This document shows positions 14,232 through 22,120 of a DNA stretch of 22,120 bases, piece by piece. Location of the stretch: IMG/VR virus record IMGVR_UViG_3300035698_013283, positions 1-22,120 of that record; one strand, 5' to 3'. Position 1 is the first letter of the stretch. Each line of letters opens with the position of its first letter. Below the pieces are notes generated by a model that saw nothing but the letters and a program-made list of their open reading frames with translations, searched no databases and had not been told where the DNA came from. The position numbers and the translations under genes are program-made. This stretch comes from a virus.

Positions 14232-16507
14232 TGCCAGTTGTAAGAACGAAGGCAGTTACCGGCGTTGGTTTAGCCACAACGCAAACGCCCTTGCAAAACC
14301 CAAGCGCGCCTGCAGGAGCATTCGGCGAAGGCATTGGGCAAGCACTGGGTCAGGTTGCTCGCGATTCTCGCCGCACCGCCATTCGTGCGTCTGAGCAAGA
14401 AAGGCGTGATCTCAAAATTGAAGAACGTGAAGCGGCAAACCGATCAGCTAAGGCCAGCCTTTCCGATTTTCGGCTAGGTAGGCTTAACATCCTGTCGGAT
14501 GGCGAAGATGCGTACCTAAGAAAAGAGGGTCGTGACGCCGTTGAGGCGCAGCAAGCCACGCTGCAGAAGTTAAAAGACCTACAGCTTGAGATTGGGGAGA
14601 AGTTAGGCCCAGGTGACGCGCAGGACATTTACAACGAAGTATCACCGGGCTACTACGACACTGCTGCAGAGCAGATGTCCTACCATGCGCGAAACCAGAT
14701 GAACGTCTGGAATGATCGTGAAGATGCCACTGCGGTTGAATTAAACATCGCCGAAGCGGCCAGCAGTTGGAAAGACAACTCGCAGCAACTGGACAACATC
14801 AGCCGCGGGCTTGAGTTCACTGCGCAGCGAAATGATTGGTCAGAGGACACGCTTGACCTTGCCGTGCTTAACGCGCAGACGGACGCTCACGCGCGGGCCA
14901 TTGGCAACATACTGGTTCAAGAGCCTCAGAAGGCGATGGCGTATCTTGAGGCTGCAAAAGAGGCCGGCGAGATTACCGATGATGCCTATAACCAAAATAA
15001 ACTGGGTATAGAAGCGGCCACCGACCCTGCTGAAGCGATTGAACTTGCTGCGATGCAGGTTTATGACCAAACGATTGATGGTATTGCTGACAATGAAATC
15101 AATCAAACGTCAACGATTGATGAAATGTACGAGCAGGGATTGCTTGGCGAGGGAGTAAGCGCGGTCAAAAAACAGATTTCGCTAAAGAACTCGATTCGAT
15201 CAGCCGCAGCCAAGCAAATCCAGATTGGCAGTATTGACGATGCGATGAAAAACAATTGGCGCCTTCCCAAAAGCGCCGAGTCTAAGGCGTCTGCAGACGA
15301 GTGGCTCAAGCAGAATGCTGTTGGCGAGGACGGCAGAATTGACCCTGAAGTGCTGATTTCCAAGGGTGCTGAATTGGCACATACGCTTGGTTGGGTTCCG
15401 CCTATTATTGATAACACTATGTCCGGCTCAGTGCGGTCAGCAGAGACTCTACCGGCAGGCGCTGTTGCCTACAAAGCTCTTTACGGCGACAAGGATTACA
15501 AACCCAAAAGCAGCCTTAGCGACCAAGAATTGACGTTGCTTGCTTCTACAGCAGAATTTATGGACACCATGAATGCTGAAGCAGCAGCAAAATTAGCCTG
15601 GAATGCGAGCAACCCCGACGAAGCAGAGCAGAATCGCCGCAAGGCCCGATGGGAAGAAATCAGCGAAGACTGGATTAAGGAGTCACACAAGCAACTGGAG
15701 TCTGCTTACGGCGATGGTGCGAACGATGACTTTCCTGTTGGCATGACTGCCGATCATGACCGTGTGTTCAAAATGGCTTTTGATTCGACTGGCAGCGACA
15801 AAGTTGCGAGTGAGGTTGCAATAAACCACACGCGCAAGGTTTGGTCGAAAACAAACATCAACGGCAAAACTGAATATCAGTTAGGCGGGTTTGAGGGTGG
15901 TGAGTTAATTCGAGACGACTTCGACGCCGAAGCAATTGGCACAACGGCCATTGTTATATCGCCTGACTTCCAAAGCAGCGAAGAAATAACCATTGACCCC
16001 AAGAAGGTTACTCTAAAACCACCACCGTTTGCAGAAGCACAGACTGATGAGCAGGGCCGGAAGATTTTCAATCTCTACGACAAAGATGGTCGCATTTTGA
16101 TGGGCATGAATGTCAATGAGGAAACTGGCGAAAGCGGTTTAGGCCCGCTCCAATACGTCGTGGAAGAAATTCAGGAGGTGAAACAGCAGCAAGAAAAGCA
16201 GTTGATGCAGCCTATGGATGAAGCAATTGAGGATGTTGAGAAAGATATTCTGTCGTTACAAAAAGACATTGGCCTTACGCGGCCCGGTGCTTCTCGGTCT
16301 ATTCGAAACCAAGACATTACAATTGATTTCGGTATATTTAGTGGCGTTGTTGGCCCAGGTGCCGGCGCAAAAACATACAGGTCAGAGTCTTCGAGAGAGA
16401 AGCTGGAACTAGCAGCTCTAGGGAAACAGCTTGAGCGCATGTATGAGCAGCGCGAAGAATCCAGAACTGAGTTCAGGGAAGCATTCGATGCCGCTAATAA
16501 CCTCTAA
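14231..16507 (+). CDS. Internal virion/ejection protein, T7 gp15-like position
   Basis: A 758-aa, mostly helical, charged protein. After a short N-terminal region (FGEGIGQALGQVARD near residues 31-45), there is a long Arg/Glu-rich helix, then the segment EDAYLRKEGRDAVEAQQATLQKL at about 96-118, a pattern shared with large internal virion proteins of podoviruses in which an internal 'Y....G.dAv' element leads into repeated helices. The central part continues with helical repeats (WSEDTLDLAVLNAQTDAHARAIGNIL near 212). No lytic transglycosylase motif (E-S followed by GLMQ) is present. T7 gp15 is a core protein ejected with gp16 to span the periplasm; I infer that role from position and build. 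It overlaps both neighbours. Confidence 0.8.
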   Translation: MPVVRTKAVTGVGLATTQTPLQNPSAPAGAFGEGIGQALGQVARDSRRTAIRASEQERRDLKIEEREAANRSAKASLSDFRLGRLNILSDGEDAYLRKEGRDAVEAQQATLQKLKDLQLEIGEKLGPGDAQDIYNEVSPGYYDTAAEQMSYHARNQMNVWNDREDATAVELNIAEAASSWKDNSQQLDNISRGLEFTAQRNDWSEDTLDLAVLNAQTDAHARAIGNILVQEPQKAMAYLEAAKEAGEITDDAYNQNKLGIEAATDPAEAIELAAMQVYDQTIDGIADNEINQTSTIDEMYEQGLLGEGVSAVKKQISLKNSIRSAAAKQIQIGSIDDAMKNNWRLPKSAESKASADEWLKQNAVGEDGRIDPEVLISKGAELAHTLGWVPPIIDNTMSGSVRSAETLPAGAVAYKALYGDKDYKPKSSLSDQELTLLASTAEFMDTMNAEAAAKLAWNASNPDEAEQNRRKARWEEISEDWIKESHKQLESAYGDGANDDFPVGMTADHDRVFKMAFDSTGSDKVASEVAINHTRKVWSKTNINGKTEYQLGGFEGGELIRDDFDAEAIGTTAIVISPDFQSSEEITIDPKKVTLKPPPFAEAQTDEQGRKIFNLYDKDGRILMGMNVNEETGESGLGPLQYVVEEIQEVKQQQEKQLMQPMDEAIEDVEKDILSLQKDIGLTRPGASRSIRNQDITIDFGIFSGVVGPGAGAKTYRSESSREKLELAALGKQLERMYEQREESRTEFREAFDAANNL

Positions 16508-19500
16508 CGCCGGAGCATTTACACCGCAGGTAAAACTGCCGGAAGCAGAACCTGACACAACGGGTGTTGTTGGCGCGGCGATTCGCACCGAAAGTATTAT
16601 TGGTTCTAGTCTCGCACTTCGGAAAGACAACAACTATTTCAGCCCTGACCCTGAATTCGATCCAATTACTCAGTTGGATACTGTTGACGACAAGTATCTA
16701 CCCTATTTTACAAAAATTGCGGAATCGCAGAGCCAGGCTGAGATGGATCAGGAGCTTCGTCAGATTGACCGTCAATTGGCCGACCGCCAGAAAATCAGTG
16801 ACGCCGGATGGGAAGGACTGACTTACTCGCTAGGAGCTGCTGTTTTAGACCCTCTGAGCCTGCTTTCCTTTCTTATACCAGCGATAGGTGAGGCCCGGTT
16901 AGGCACGGTAGGCGCTCGTATTGGACGCCTCACAGCGGAAACCGCTGCTATTGCTGGAGCGGAGGCAGTTGTCGAAGAGGGTTTGCTTCAATCGACCCAG
17001 ATAACGCGCACATGGCAGGAGTCGTTTCAAAACGTCGGCGCGACCGTCCTGCTTGGCGGCGTTATAGGTCAGGCAGCAGGTCGTCTTGGTGCTGCTGAGT
17101 TAAACAAGCTGATTGCGGAAACGCAGGTTGATCTGAACGACATCGCCAAAAACAAAGGAATGGAAGGGCCGGAAGGCGTTGAAGGCCCAGAGGCCGATCT
17201 TGATGTAAAACGATCTGCTGGCGCGGCTGAAGCAGGGACGCTTGCAGAAGAAGGCACTGGAATTGTTGGCCCTAAGTTCACGCCACTGACTCGCTTAATC
17301 AGTTCAGTTTCTCGAAATTCGCGCTCTATAATCAACAGCCTCGTTGGGCATAACTCCTGGCTGGGCAAAAACAAAACAACAAACGAGATACTGGACGCTG
17401 ACGGCAAAGTTATTGGTGTTGAGACAACGCACACGCGAACTGAAGATGCGGTTGAAACAAACATAAACCGCGACATCAGGGGTATGACGGTCAAGTATGT
17501 TCGTGCCTCACGCGATGCATGGGGTAAGTACCAAAAAAATACGCCGAGAGGTGAGCGTCTCAAGCGCAAAGAGTTTTTGCAGGAAGTCGGCAAAGCAATG
17601 CGCCGCAATGATCAGTCTGATATTCCAGAAGTTGCTGATCTCGCCAAGCAAATCCGCAGGGATGTTTTCGATCCTGTCGCAAAGCGGTATCAAGGGACTG
17701 GCGATTTGCCTGTTGATCTTGAGGCTCGTTTTGCCGACTCGTATTTCTCGCGCCTGTATGACGTAAAGAAAATCGACGCCAACCGTGGACGTTGGGATGA
17801 AATGCTGATTGCTCATTTCAAGGCGAAGTTCATTAAAGAGGCAACCACTGAAAAACCATCTCTCAGAGAGAAGTTTGTAAAACCGTCTGAGTCAAGAATG
17901 CGCAGTATCGAAGTTGACGCAGAATTGAAAGCAAAGCAGGTTGCGTTTGAAATCACTGAGGGAATCCGCAATACCCCGCTGGGCATGCTCACGCGCGAAC
18001 TTGATGGCGATGGTGTGGGTGGCGCAGGTGCGCTGAAAGAACGGACGTTGGATATTCGCGATGAATTTCTTGAGGATTTTCTCGTCAGCGATGTAGACAC
18101 CGTTCTGCAGCATCACATGCGGACGATGATTCCAGAACTTAACCTCAAGGAGAAATACGGTTCTCACGATATGACGGATCAGATTGACCAGATCAAGTCT
18201 GAATACCGGGAACTGCTCGCTGAAGCAAAGACTGCCGGCGAGCGCGCAAAACTTGAGAAGCGGCTCGATTCAGACATCAACGATATAGAGGCAATTCGCG
18301 ACTTGCTGCTTGGCCGGTCAACAAACCCGAAGTCTGCCCACAAACGACTCATTCAAACTGCACGAATCGCCAGAGCAATGACCTTCATGGCTCAACTCGG
18401 CATGATGGCAATATCTGCTTTGCCGGATGTGGCGCGACCGATCATGCAGCACGGCTTGCTCCCGTGGTTCAAGGCGCTGCCAAAAGCATTCACGTCGTTT
18501 GCCGCTAACGTGAAGCTCGAAACTCGACTTTGGCGAGAAGTAGGCATTGGCGCAGACAACTACCTCAACTCCAGAACCTATCTGATGGGCGACATTGACT
18601 TTGCCGGCGAGATAGTCGAAAAGCGCACTGCAGAGTTCGCCAGGCTCAGTGGCATGAGTGCGTGGAACACCGCGATGAAAACCGTTGCGGCCAATGTGGC
18701 TCAAAACGAATTCATTCGCATGGCCCGAAAATACACCAGCCTTAGCACAAATAATAAGGCGCGGATGGCAGCATTTGGTTTTGATGCGGGTGATGCAAAA
18801 ATCATCGCCGCTGAGATAGAAAAGCACGGCGAAAAGCACTTGGGATCATGGATTGGTAACACCCAGAAATGGGATAACAAAGAAGTTGCCGAGCGTTTTG
18901 AGAAGGCGTTGTTGAAGGATGTAGATAACGTCATCGTCACACCAAGCGTTGCCGACAAACCACTGCTGCTGAATTCAGAGATGGGCAAAATGCTATCTCA
19001 ATTCAAATCATTTTTTCTTGCGGCTCATAATCAAATGCTACTGCCACTTGCTGGCTCAATCAGCCGGGGTGAAATGCGCGCACTGAGTGGTATTTTCGCG
19101 GCTGTTGGCATGGGCATGGTTTCAGAGGTGGCTCGCTTGCAACTGTCTGGCCGTGGCGAAGAACTTGAAAATTACGAACCCCAAGACTGGGTTCGCGCCG
19201 GCATAGACAGGTCGGGCATTTTGTCCGTACCAATGGATGTTTTTAATATACTAGACCGTGGCGCGCATGGCCGACTGTCGAACGCTCTTGCACTGTCCGA
19301 GGGTTCTCGGTATTTCATGCGTAACGACGCAGGTACTTATTTAGGCCCAACAGCGGGCTATGCTGAAGACATGATGGGTTTATTTCTTGAACCGCTCAGG
19401 GAGGGCGACCAGATCACAGAGAGTGACCTGCAGAGCGCAAGGCGCCTTGTTCCGTACAATAATCACTTCGCGCTCCGCACGCTGCTTGACAAACTGGTTG

Positions 19501-19556
19501 AGGGTGCTGCTGACGAACTCGGCCTGCCAGAGCGCGAAAGTCGCAAGCGGAACTGA
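16488..19556 (+). CDS. Large internal virion/ejection protein, T7 gp16-like position
   Basis: A 1022-aa protein, the third large core/ejection candidate. I start it at the ATG at 16488, with AGGGAA upstream and a 20-base overlap with the previous gene; a TTG at 16431 would extend it without good support. After a Pro-rich N-terminus, residues 108-135 are hydrophobic (LGAAVLDPLSLLSFLIPAIG) and an Ala/Gly-rich segment with GATVLLGGVIGQAAG follows near 178-195, both able to enter membranes. A second apolar stretch around 640 reads MTFMAQLGMMAISALPDVARP. The remainder is helical and charged. T7 gp16 is longer and carries a transglycosylase domain; no such motif is seen here. It is the last gene before the tailspike promoter. 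Confidence 0.78.
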   Translation: MPLITSNAGAFTPQVKLPEAEPDTTGVVGAAIRTESIIGSSLALRKDNNYFSPDPEFDPITQLDTVDDKYLPYFTKIAESQSQAEMDQELRQIDRQLADRQKISDAGWEGLTYSLGAAVLDPLSLLSFLIPAIGEARLGTVGARIGRLTAETAAIAGAEAVVEEGLLQSTQITRTWQESFQNVGATVLLGGVIGQAAGRLGAAELNKLIAETQVDLNDIAKNKGMEGPEGVEGPEADLDVKRSAGAAEAGTLAEEGTGIVGPKFTPLTRLISSVSRNSRSIINSLVGHNSWLGKNKTTNEILDADGKVIGVETTHTRTEDAVETNINRDIRGMTVKYVRASRDAWGKYQKNTPRGERLKRKEFLQEVGKAMRRNDQSDIPEVADLAKQIRRDVFDPVAKRYQGTGDLPVDLEARFADSYFSRLYDVKKIDANRGRWDEMLIAHFKAKFIKEATTEKPSLREKFVKPSESRMRSIEVDAELKAKQVAFEITEGIRNTPLGMLTRELDGDGVGGAGALKERTLDIRDEFLEDFLVSDVDTVLQHHMRTMIPELNLKEKYGSHDMTDQIDQIKSEYRELLAEAKTAGERAKLEKRLDSDINDIEAIRDLLLGRSTNPKSAHKRLIQTARIARAMTFMAQLGMMAISALPDVARPIMQHGLLPWFKALPKAFTSFAANVKLETRLWREVGIGADNYLNSRTYLMGDIDFAGEIVEKRTAEFARLSGMSAWNTAMKTVAANVAQNEFIRMARKYTSLSTNNKARMAAFGFDAGDAKIIAAEIEKHGEKHLGSWIGNTQKWDNKEVAERFEKALLKDVDNVIVTPSVADKPLLLNSEMGKMLSQFKSFFLAAHNQMLLPLAGSISRGEMRALSGIFAAVGMGMVSEVARLQLSGRGEELENYEPQDWVRAGIDRSGILSVPMDVFNILDRGAHGRLSNALALSEGSRYFMRNDAGTYLGPTAGYAEDMMGLFLEPLREGDQITESDLQSARRLVPYNNHFALRTLLDKLVEGAADELGLPERESRKRN

Positions 19557-19603
19557 TAATCATGCCCTGCAGACTTAGCCGCCGCAAGCCGTCCATACTT
19601 TAC

Positions 19604-19630
19604 CGGCCTCAATTCTTGAGAATCTGGCCG
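19604..19630. other. Two-tier hairpin before the tailspike gene
   Basis: CGGCC (19604-19608) pairs with GGCCG (19626-19630), and inside it ATTCT (19612-19616) pairs with AGAAT (19619-19623), with small unpaired stretches between. No T tract follows, so it is a poor intrinsic terminator. It overlaps the -35 box of the promoter candidate, so it could be an operator or an RNA structure. Confidence 0.35.
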
Positions 19631-19644
19631 TATCTCAATAAAAT
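19616..19644 (+). promoter_or_regulatory. Sigma70-type promoter of the tailspike gene
   Basis: TTGAGA (19616-19621) and TAAAAT (19639-19644) are separated by exactly 17 bases; each matches the consensus at five of six positions. It lies in the only gene gap of the tail block, 25 bases before the tailspike ATG, so transcription would begin about 18 bases before that start. This would give the spike its own supply of transcript. Confidence 0.6.
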
Positions 19645-19668
19645 CATTGAAACTACTGGGTCAATACG

Positions 19669-22120
19669 ATGACGATTGCAGCCAATGCCGCATCTTTCTC
19701 GAAGTACACCGGCAATGGTGTCACTACGGAGTTCGATTACGGCTTTAAGATCACTGACAAAGACGAGCTTCTCGTCACCACAACGGACTCTCTTGGGGCC
19801 GTTACTGTGCTTGTTGAAGGCACTGATTACACCGTCAGCGGTGTTCGCGACAACCTGGGCGGCTACATAACGACAACTGTACCTGTTGTCAGTGGCGATC
19901 TACTGAGCCTCATCGACAATGTGGAATTGTCGCAAGACACACCGTATGGCACGCAGTCCCAGTTTTACGCATCGTCACATGAAGATTCTTACGACAAACT
20001 GACGCGACTATCGCGCAGGAACAGCGACAACATATCACGGTCGGTCAGGACTGCGGATACGGATACCGATTTGTCGATGGTGCTTCCCTCTGCTGCTGAC
20101 CGCGCCGGCAAGATTTTAAGTTTTGCAGTTGCTGATGGCGCTCTCGAAGTCTCGGACACGATTCCTGATTCTGTTTTATTCAACGCAACCACTATTGGCG
20201 AGCAGCTTTACCCGATAACTCTTGCTGAAGCTGCTTGTGACATTCAGGAGTATACGGCTGTCAACGGCGTTGGCAACATCATGTTCCCGCAGTACGTTCC
20301 CGGCGACTGCCGCAGGTACGGTGGCGACCCTAAAGGCATAGTTGAGTGTCGCGCCGCGCTACAGGCGTCTATCAATATGTCGTCCCATGCGGGTCAGCAA
20401 GGCGATGGCTGGGGTGTAGCTCTATGGCCCGCTGGCACATATAAATGTGATGGGCCTCTCTATGGGCATCGTGAGTTAATCGCTACCCCAGACAACGAAC
20501 CGTTTAACACGCTTGGGCCGGGTGGGTTTATTATCAGGGGTGACGGCGCTCGCTCCCAGCAAGACCAAAAGATCGCTCTTGATAGGCGCAGAGGCACGCT
20601 TATAGACTTCATCCATACCGATGACGATGGATTTATCATTGGTAATGGCTCTACTGCCGCCAAGCAGTTTATTGTCAGCGGCGTGAACTTCCGTATTACA
20701 TCCGACAATAAAGCAGTTGTACGAGTGGTTGATGCCGCTCAAGGTTGGGAGCTTTCCGATATATCCATTGCCAACTACTCAAGGGCAACGCCTTACGGGC
20801 TTGCCGTTGATACGGCATGGGGCGGCTCAATGAGCAACATCTGGATTCAGAGCGCACTTGACCAGACCGGCGGAGCTGTAGTGACTGACGGGTTTGGCCT
20901 TGCGTTCAACATGAACGACGGCGGCGGCGGGAATATGTCGTTCGACAATGTTAATGCTCAAGGTTTCTACGCTGGCATTATGGTCGGTGTTGAGTACAAC
21001 GCTGCGCTCAGCACCTCGACCAACACAATGTCCTTCAATAACTCGCAAGGCAATTACAATGTCATAAACTGGTGGTTCCGTCATGGGGCTGGCAATATTC
21101 ACCTAAAAGACTGTTTTGCAGAGCAAAGTGGACAGGGCGGAGCGGCTCTGCATCATGCCATTAAGTTCTCTGACAGTTGCGGCTACCGTGGCGGTGGTGG
21201 CGTGAGCGTAGATGTTGGGCCGGGAAGGCCGCAAGGTATTGTTATTGACGGTGGCTCGTGGGGCGGCTCAGATGATGGATTCCAAGCGTTCTGCATGGGT
21301 GACAACACTGGCACTATTGGCAGGGACAAGCATGGCCCGGTTTACTTTGTTAGACCCGGAATTGGGTTTGATGGTGACTCCGCAAACTTAGTTGAAGATT
21401 GCATTTGGCGGATTCACAACGTCAAGGGCAGCGGTGTTACATACATACATGAGCCGCAAGCACTTGGCAATGCTAACTCAACAATAATTATGCTGGATGC
21501 TGACTCGCAGCAGTATTCCCCTATTGTGTTCGAGGGCATGTCTGGGATGTGGCGATGGGATGACTCTCGTTTTTGTCGAGATGCTGCTTCCAATCCGAGA
21601 GTTCCGCTTTACAACAAATGGTTGGCCCAACTGCCTTCTCCACATTTAGGTACGCTTAGTAACGCTACTTACGACTACTCTGACGCTTACAGCTTGCCAC
21701 CTAAACTTGCCGTAGACGTTGATACGGGTGAGGTCTGCTATATCAACCTGCCTTGCAATCAACGCTGGGGATTTGGCAGCGCGTGTGAAATCGTAAAAAT
21801 AAACAACTCTGACGATGGGCAGATAGTGCTCCAGGTTACTGGCCCGCCTGAGTGGGCGGCTGGTCAGCCTTACGTCAACAATGACCGGGTAAAGGTGACA
21901 GCGAACAACCGGACGTACTTCCTACGATTCGGTGGCGATGGAACGGTTAATTCTGTGACAGCGCCGGTCGATGGCGTTACTGGCGCAGAAGGTATGCAAT
22001 GGATTCAAGAGGACAGCGATGAGGTCATCAGGATAAACGGCGCTACTTCTGTGACCTTCGAGGGTGCGCTGATTTCAGTCATGGTTGAGCAGCTAAATGA
22101 AAAGACCTATCGCGCGTCTA
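19669..22120 (+). CDS. Tailspike with head-binding domain and beta-helix, truncated by window
   Basis: Receptor-binding spike; 817 codons are visible and no stop is reached. The N-terminal domain (about 1-130) has the T7 tail-fibre/spike adaptor pattern: ASFSKYTGNGVTTEFDYGFKI..., LLV, VLVEGTDYTVSGV, GGYITTTVPVVSGD, then the acidic segment ending FYASSHEDSYDKLTRLSRR, a coiled helix. A beta-helix entry follows: GGDPKGIVECRAALQASI at about 218-235, then VALWPAGTYKCDGPL near 250, the usual start of pectate-lyase-like spikes. Later text has many Gly-rich turns and short strands consistent with helix rungs. Such spikes often cut host capsule or O-antigen, but I see no catalytic residues I can name. 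The N-terminal ATG at 19669 has only a weak GGGT upstream. No variable-repeat region was seen. Confidence 0.85.
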   Translation, partial: MTIAANAASFSKYTGNGVTTEFDYGFKITDKDELLVTTTDSLGAVTVLVEGTDYTVSGVRDNLGGYITTTVPVVSGDLLSLIDNVELSQDTPYGTQSQFYASSHEDSYDKLTRLSRRNSDNISRSVRTADTDTDLSMVLPSAADRAGKILSFAVADGALEVSDTIPDSVLFNATTIGEQLYPITLAEAACDIQEYTAVNGVGNIMFPQYVPGDCRRYGGDPKGIVECRAALQASINMSSHAGQQGDGWGVALWPAGTYKCDGPLYGHRELIATPDNEPFNTLGPGGFIIRGDGARSQQDQKIALDRRRGTLIDFIHTDDDGFIIGNGSTAAKQFIVSGVNFRITSDNKAVVRVVDAAQGWELSDISIANYSRATPYGLAVDTAWGGSMSNIWIQSALDQTGGAVVTDGFGLAFNMNDGGGGNMSFDNVNAQGFYAGIMVGVEYNAALSTSTNTMSFNNSQGNYNVINWWFRHGAGNIHLKDCFAEQSGQGGAALHHAIKFSDSCGYRGGGGVSVDVGPGRPQGIVIDGGSWGGSDDGFQAFCMGDNTGTIGRDKHGPVYFVRPGIGFDGDSANLVEDCIWRIHNVKGSGVTYIHEPQALGNANSTIIMLDADSQQYSPIVFEGMSGMWRWDDSRFCRDAASNPRVPLYNKWLAQLPSPHLGTLSNATYDYSDAYSLPPKLAVDVDTGEVCYINLPCNQRWGFGSACEIVKINNSDDGQIVLQVTGPPEWAAGQPYVNNDRVKVTANNRTYFLRFGGDGTVNSVTAPVDGVTGAEGMQWIQEDSDEVIRINGATSVTFEGALISVMVEQLNEKTYRAS

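Noticed and set aside
19669-22120. A diversity-generating retroelement as in BPP-1
   Set aside because: No reverse transcriptase, template repeat or AAC-rich variable repeat was seen in the window; the region beyond the right edge is not available.

Overview
This window is part of a double-stranded DNA tailed phage genome, or of a prophage, with podovirus architecture. No bacterial housekeeping genes, tRNAs, rRNAs, CRISPR arrays or insertion sequences were seen. The host cannot be fixed from the sequence. The roughly even base composition and the family resemblances (Bordetella phage BPP-1, Salmonella phage epsilon15, T7-like tail and core proteins) suggest a proteobacterial host.

The left arm (1-948) is a tightly packed leftward operon of very small genes: a gene cut by the window edge, a 64-aa orphan-family protein, a 69-aa protein, a 64-aa single-membrane-span protein, a 73-aa protein, and a possible 16-codon leader peptide. 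A good sigma70-type promoter candidate (990-1017, minus strand) lies just upstream. The divergent gap 949-1614 holds the least conventional sequence here: nine copies of a GTCACCA/TGGTGAC heptamer on both strands, including an exact 20-bp near-palindrome present twice, plus a 13-bp direct repeat and a terminator-like hairpin. I read it as the control region between the leftward small genes and the rightward structural genes.

The rightward arm (1615-22120) is one long, mostly overlapping or touching virion-assembly cluster. The packaging and head block comprises terminase small subunit, terminase large subunit, a small Pro-rich protein, portal, two small head-region proteins (one Bbp19-like), scaffold, an epsilon15 gp7/BPP-1-type major capsid protein and a Bbp16-like cement protein, then a factor-independent terminator. 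A 169-aa acidic protein follows. The tail and ejection block keeps the T7 gene 11-17 order: tail tubular A, tail tubular B, gp13-like GNAT-fold protein, a small protein inserted here, three large Ala-rich internal/ejection proteins, and, behind its own promoter candidate, a tailspike with a head-binding N-terminus and a beta-helix region that runs off the right edge.

Points worth a second look are the repeat-filled control region, the leader peptide, the extreme TTG-leucine and G/T-wobble codon use confined to terminase and early portal, the shared MC... and ...KT(V/I)LGA ends of two small proteins in different modules, three FCCH-like repeats in the tail tubular B protein (one apparently inserted into another domain), and a peripheral-subunit-binding-like motif at the end of the 169-aa protein. 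Lysis, replication, integration and repressor genes are not visible.
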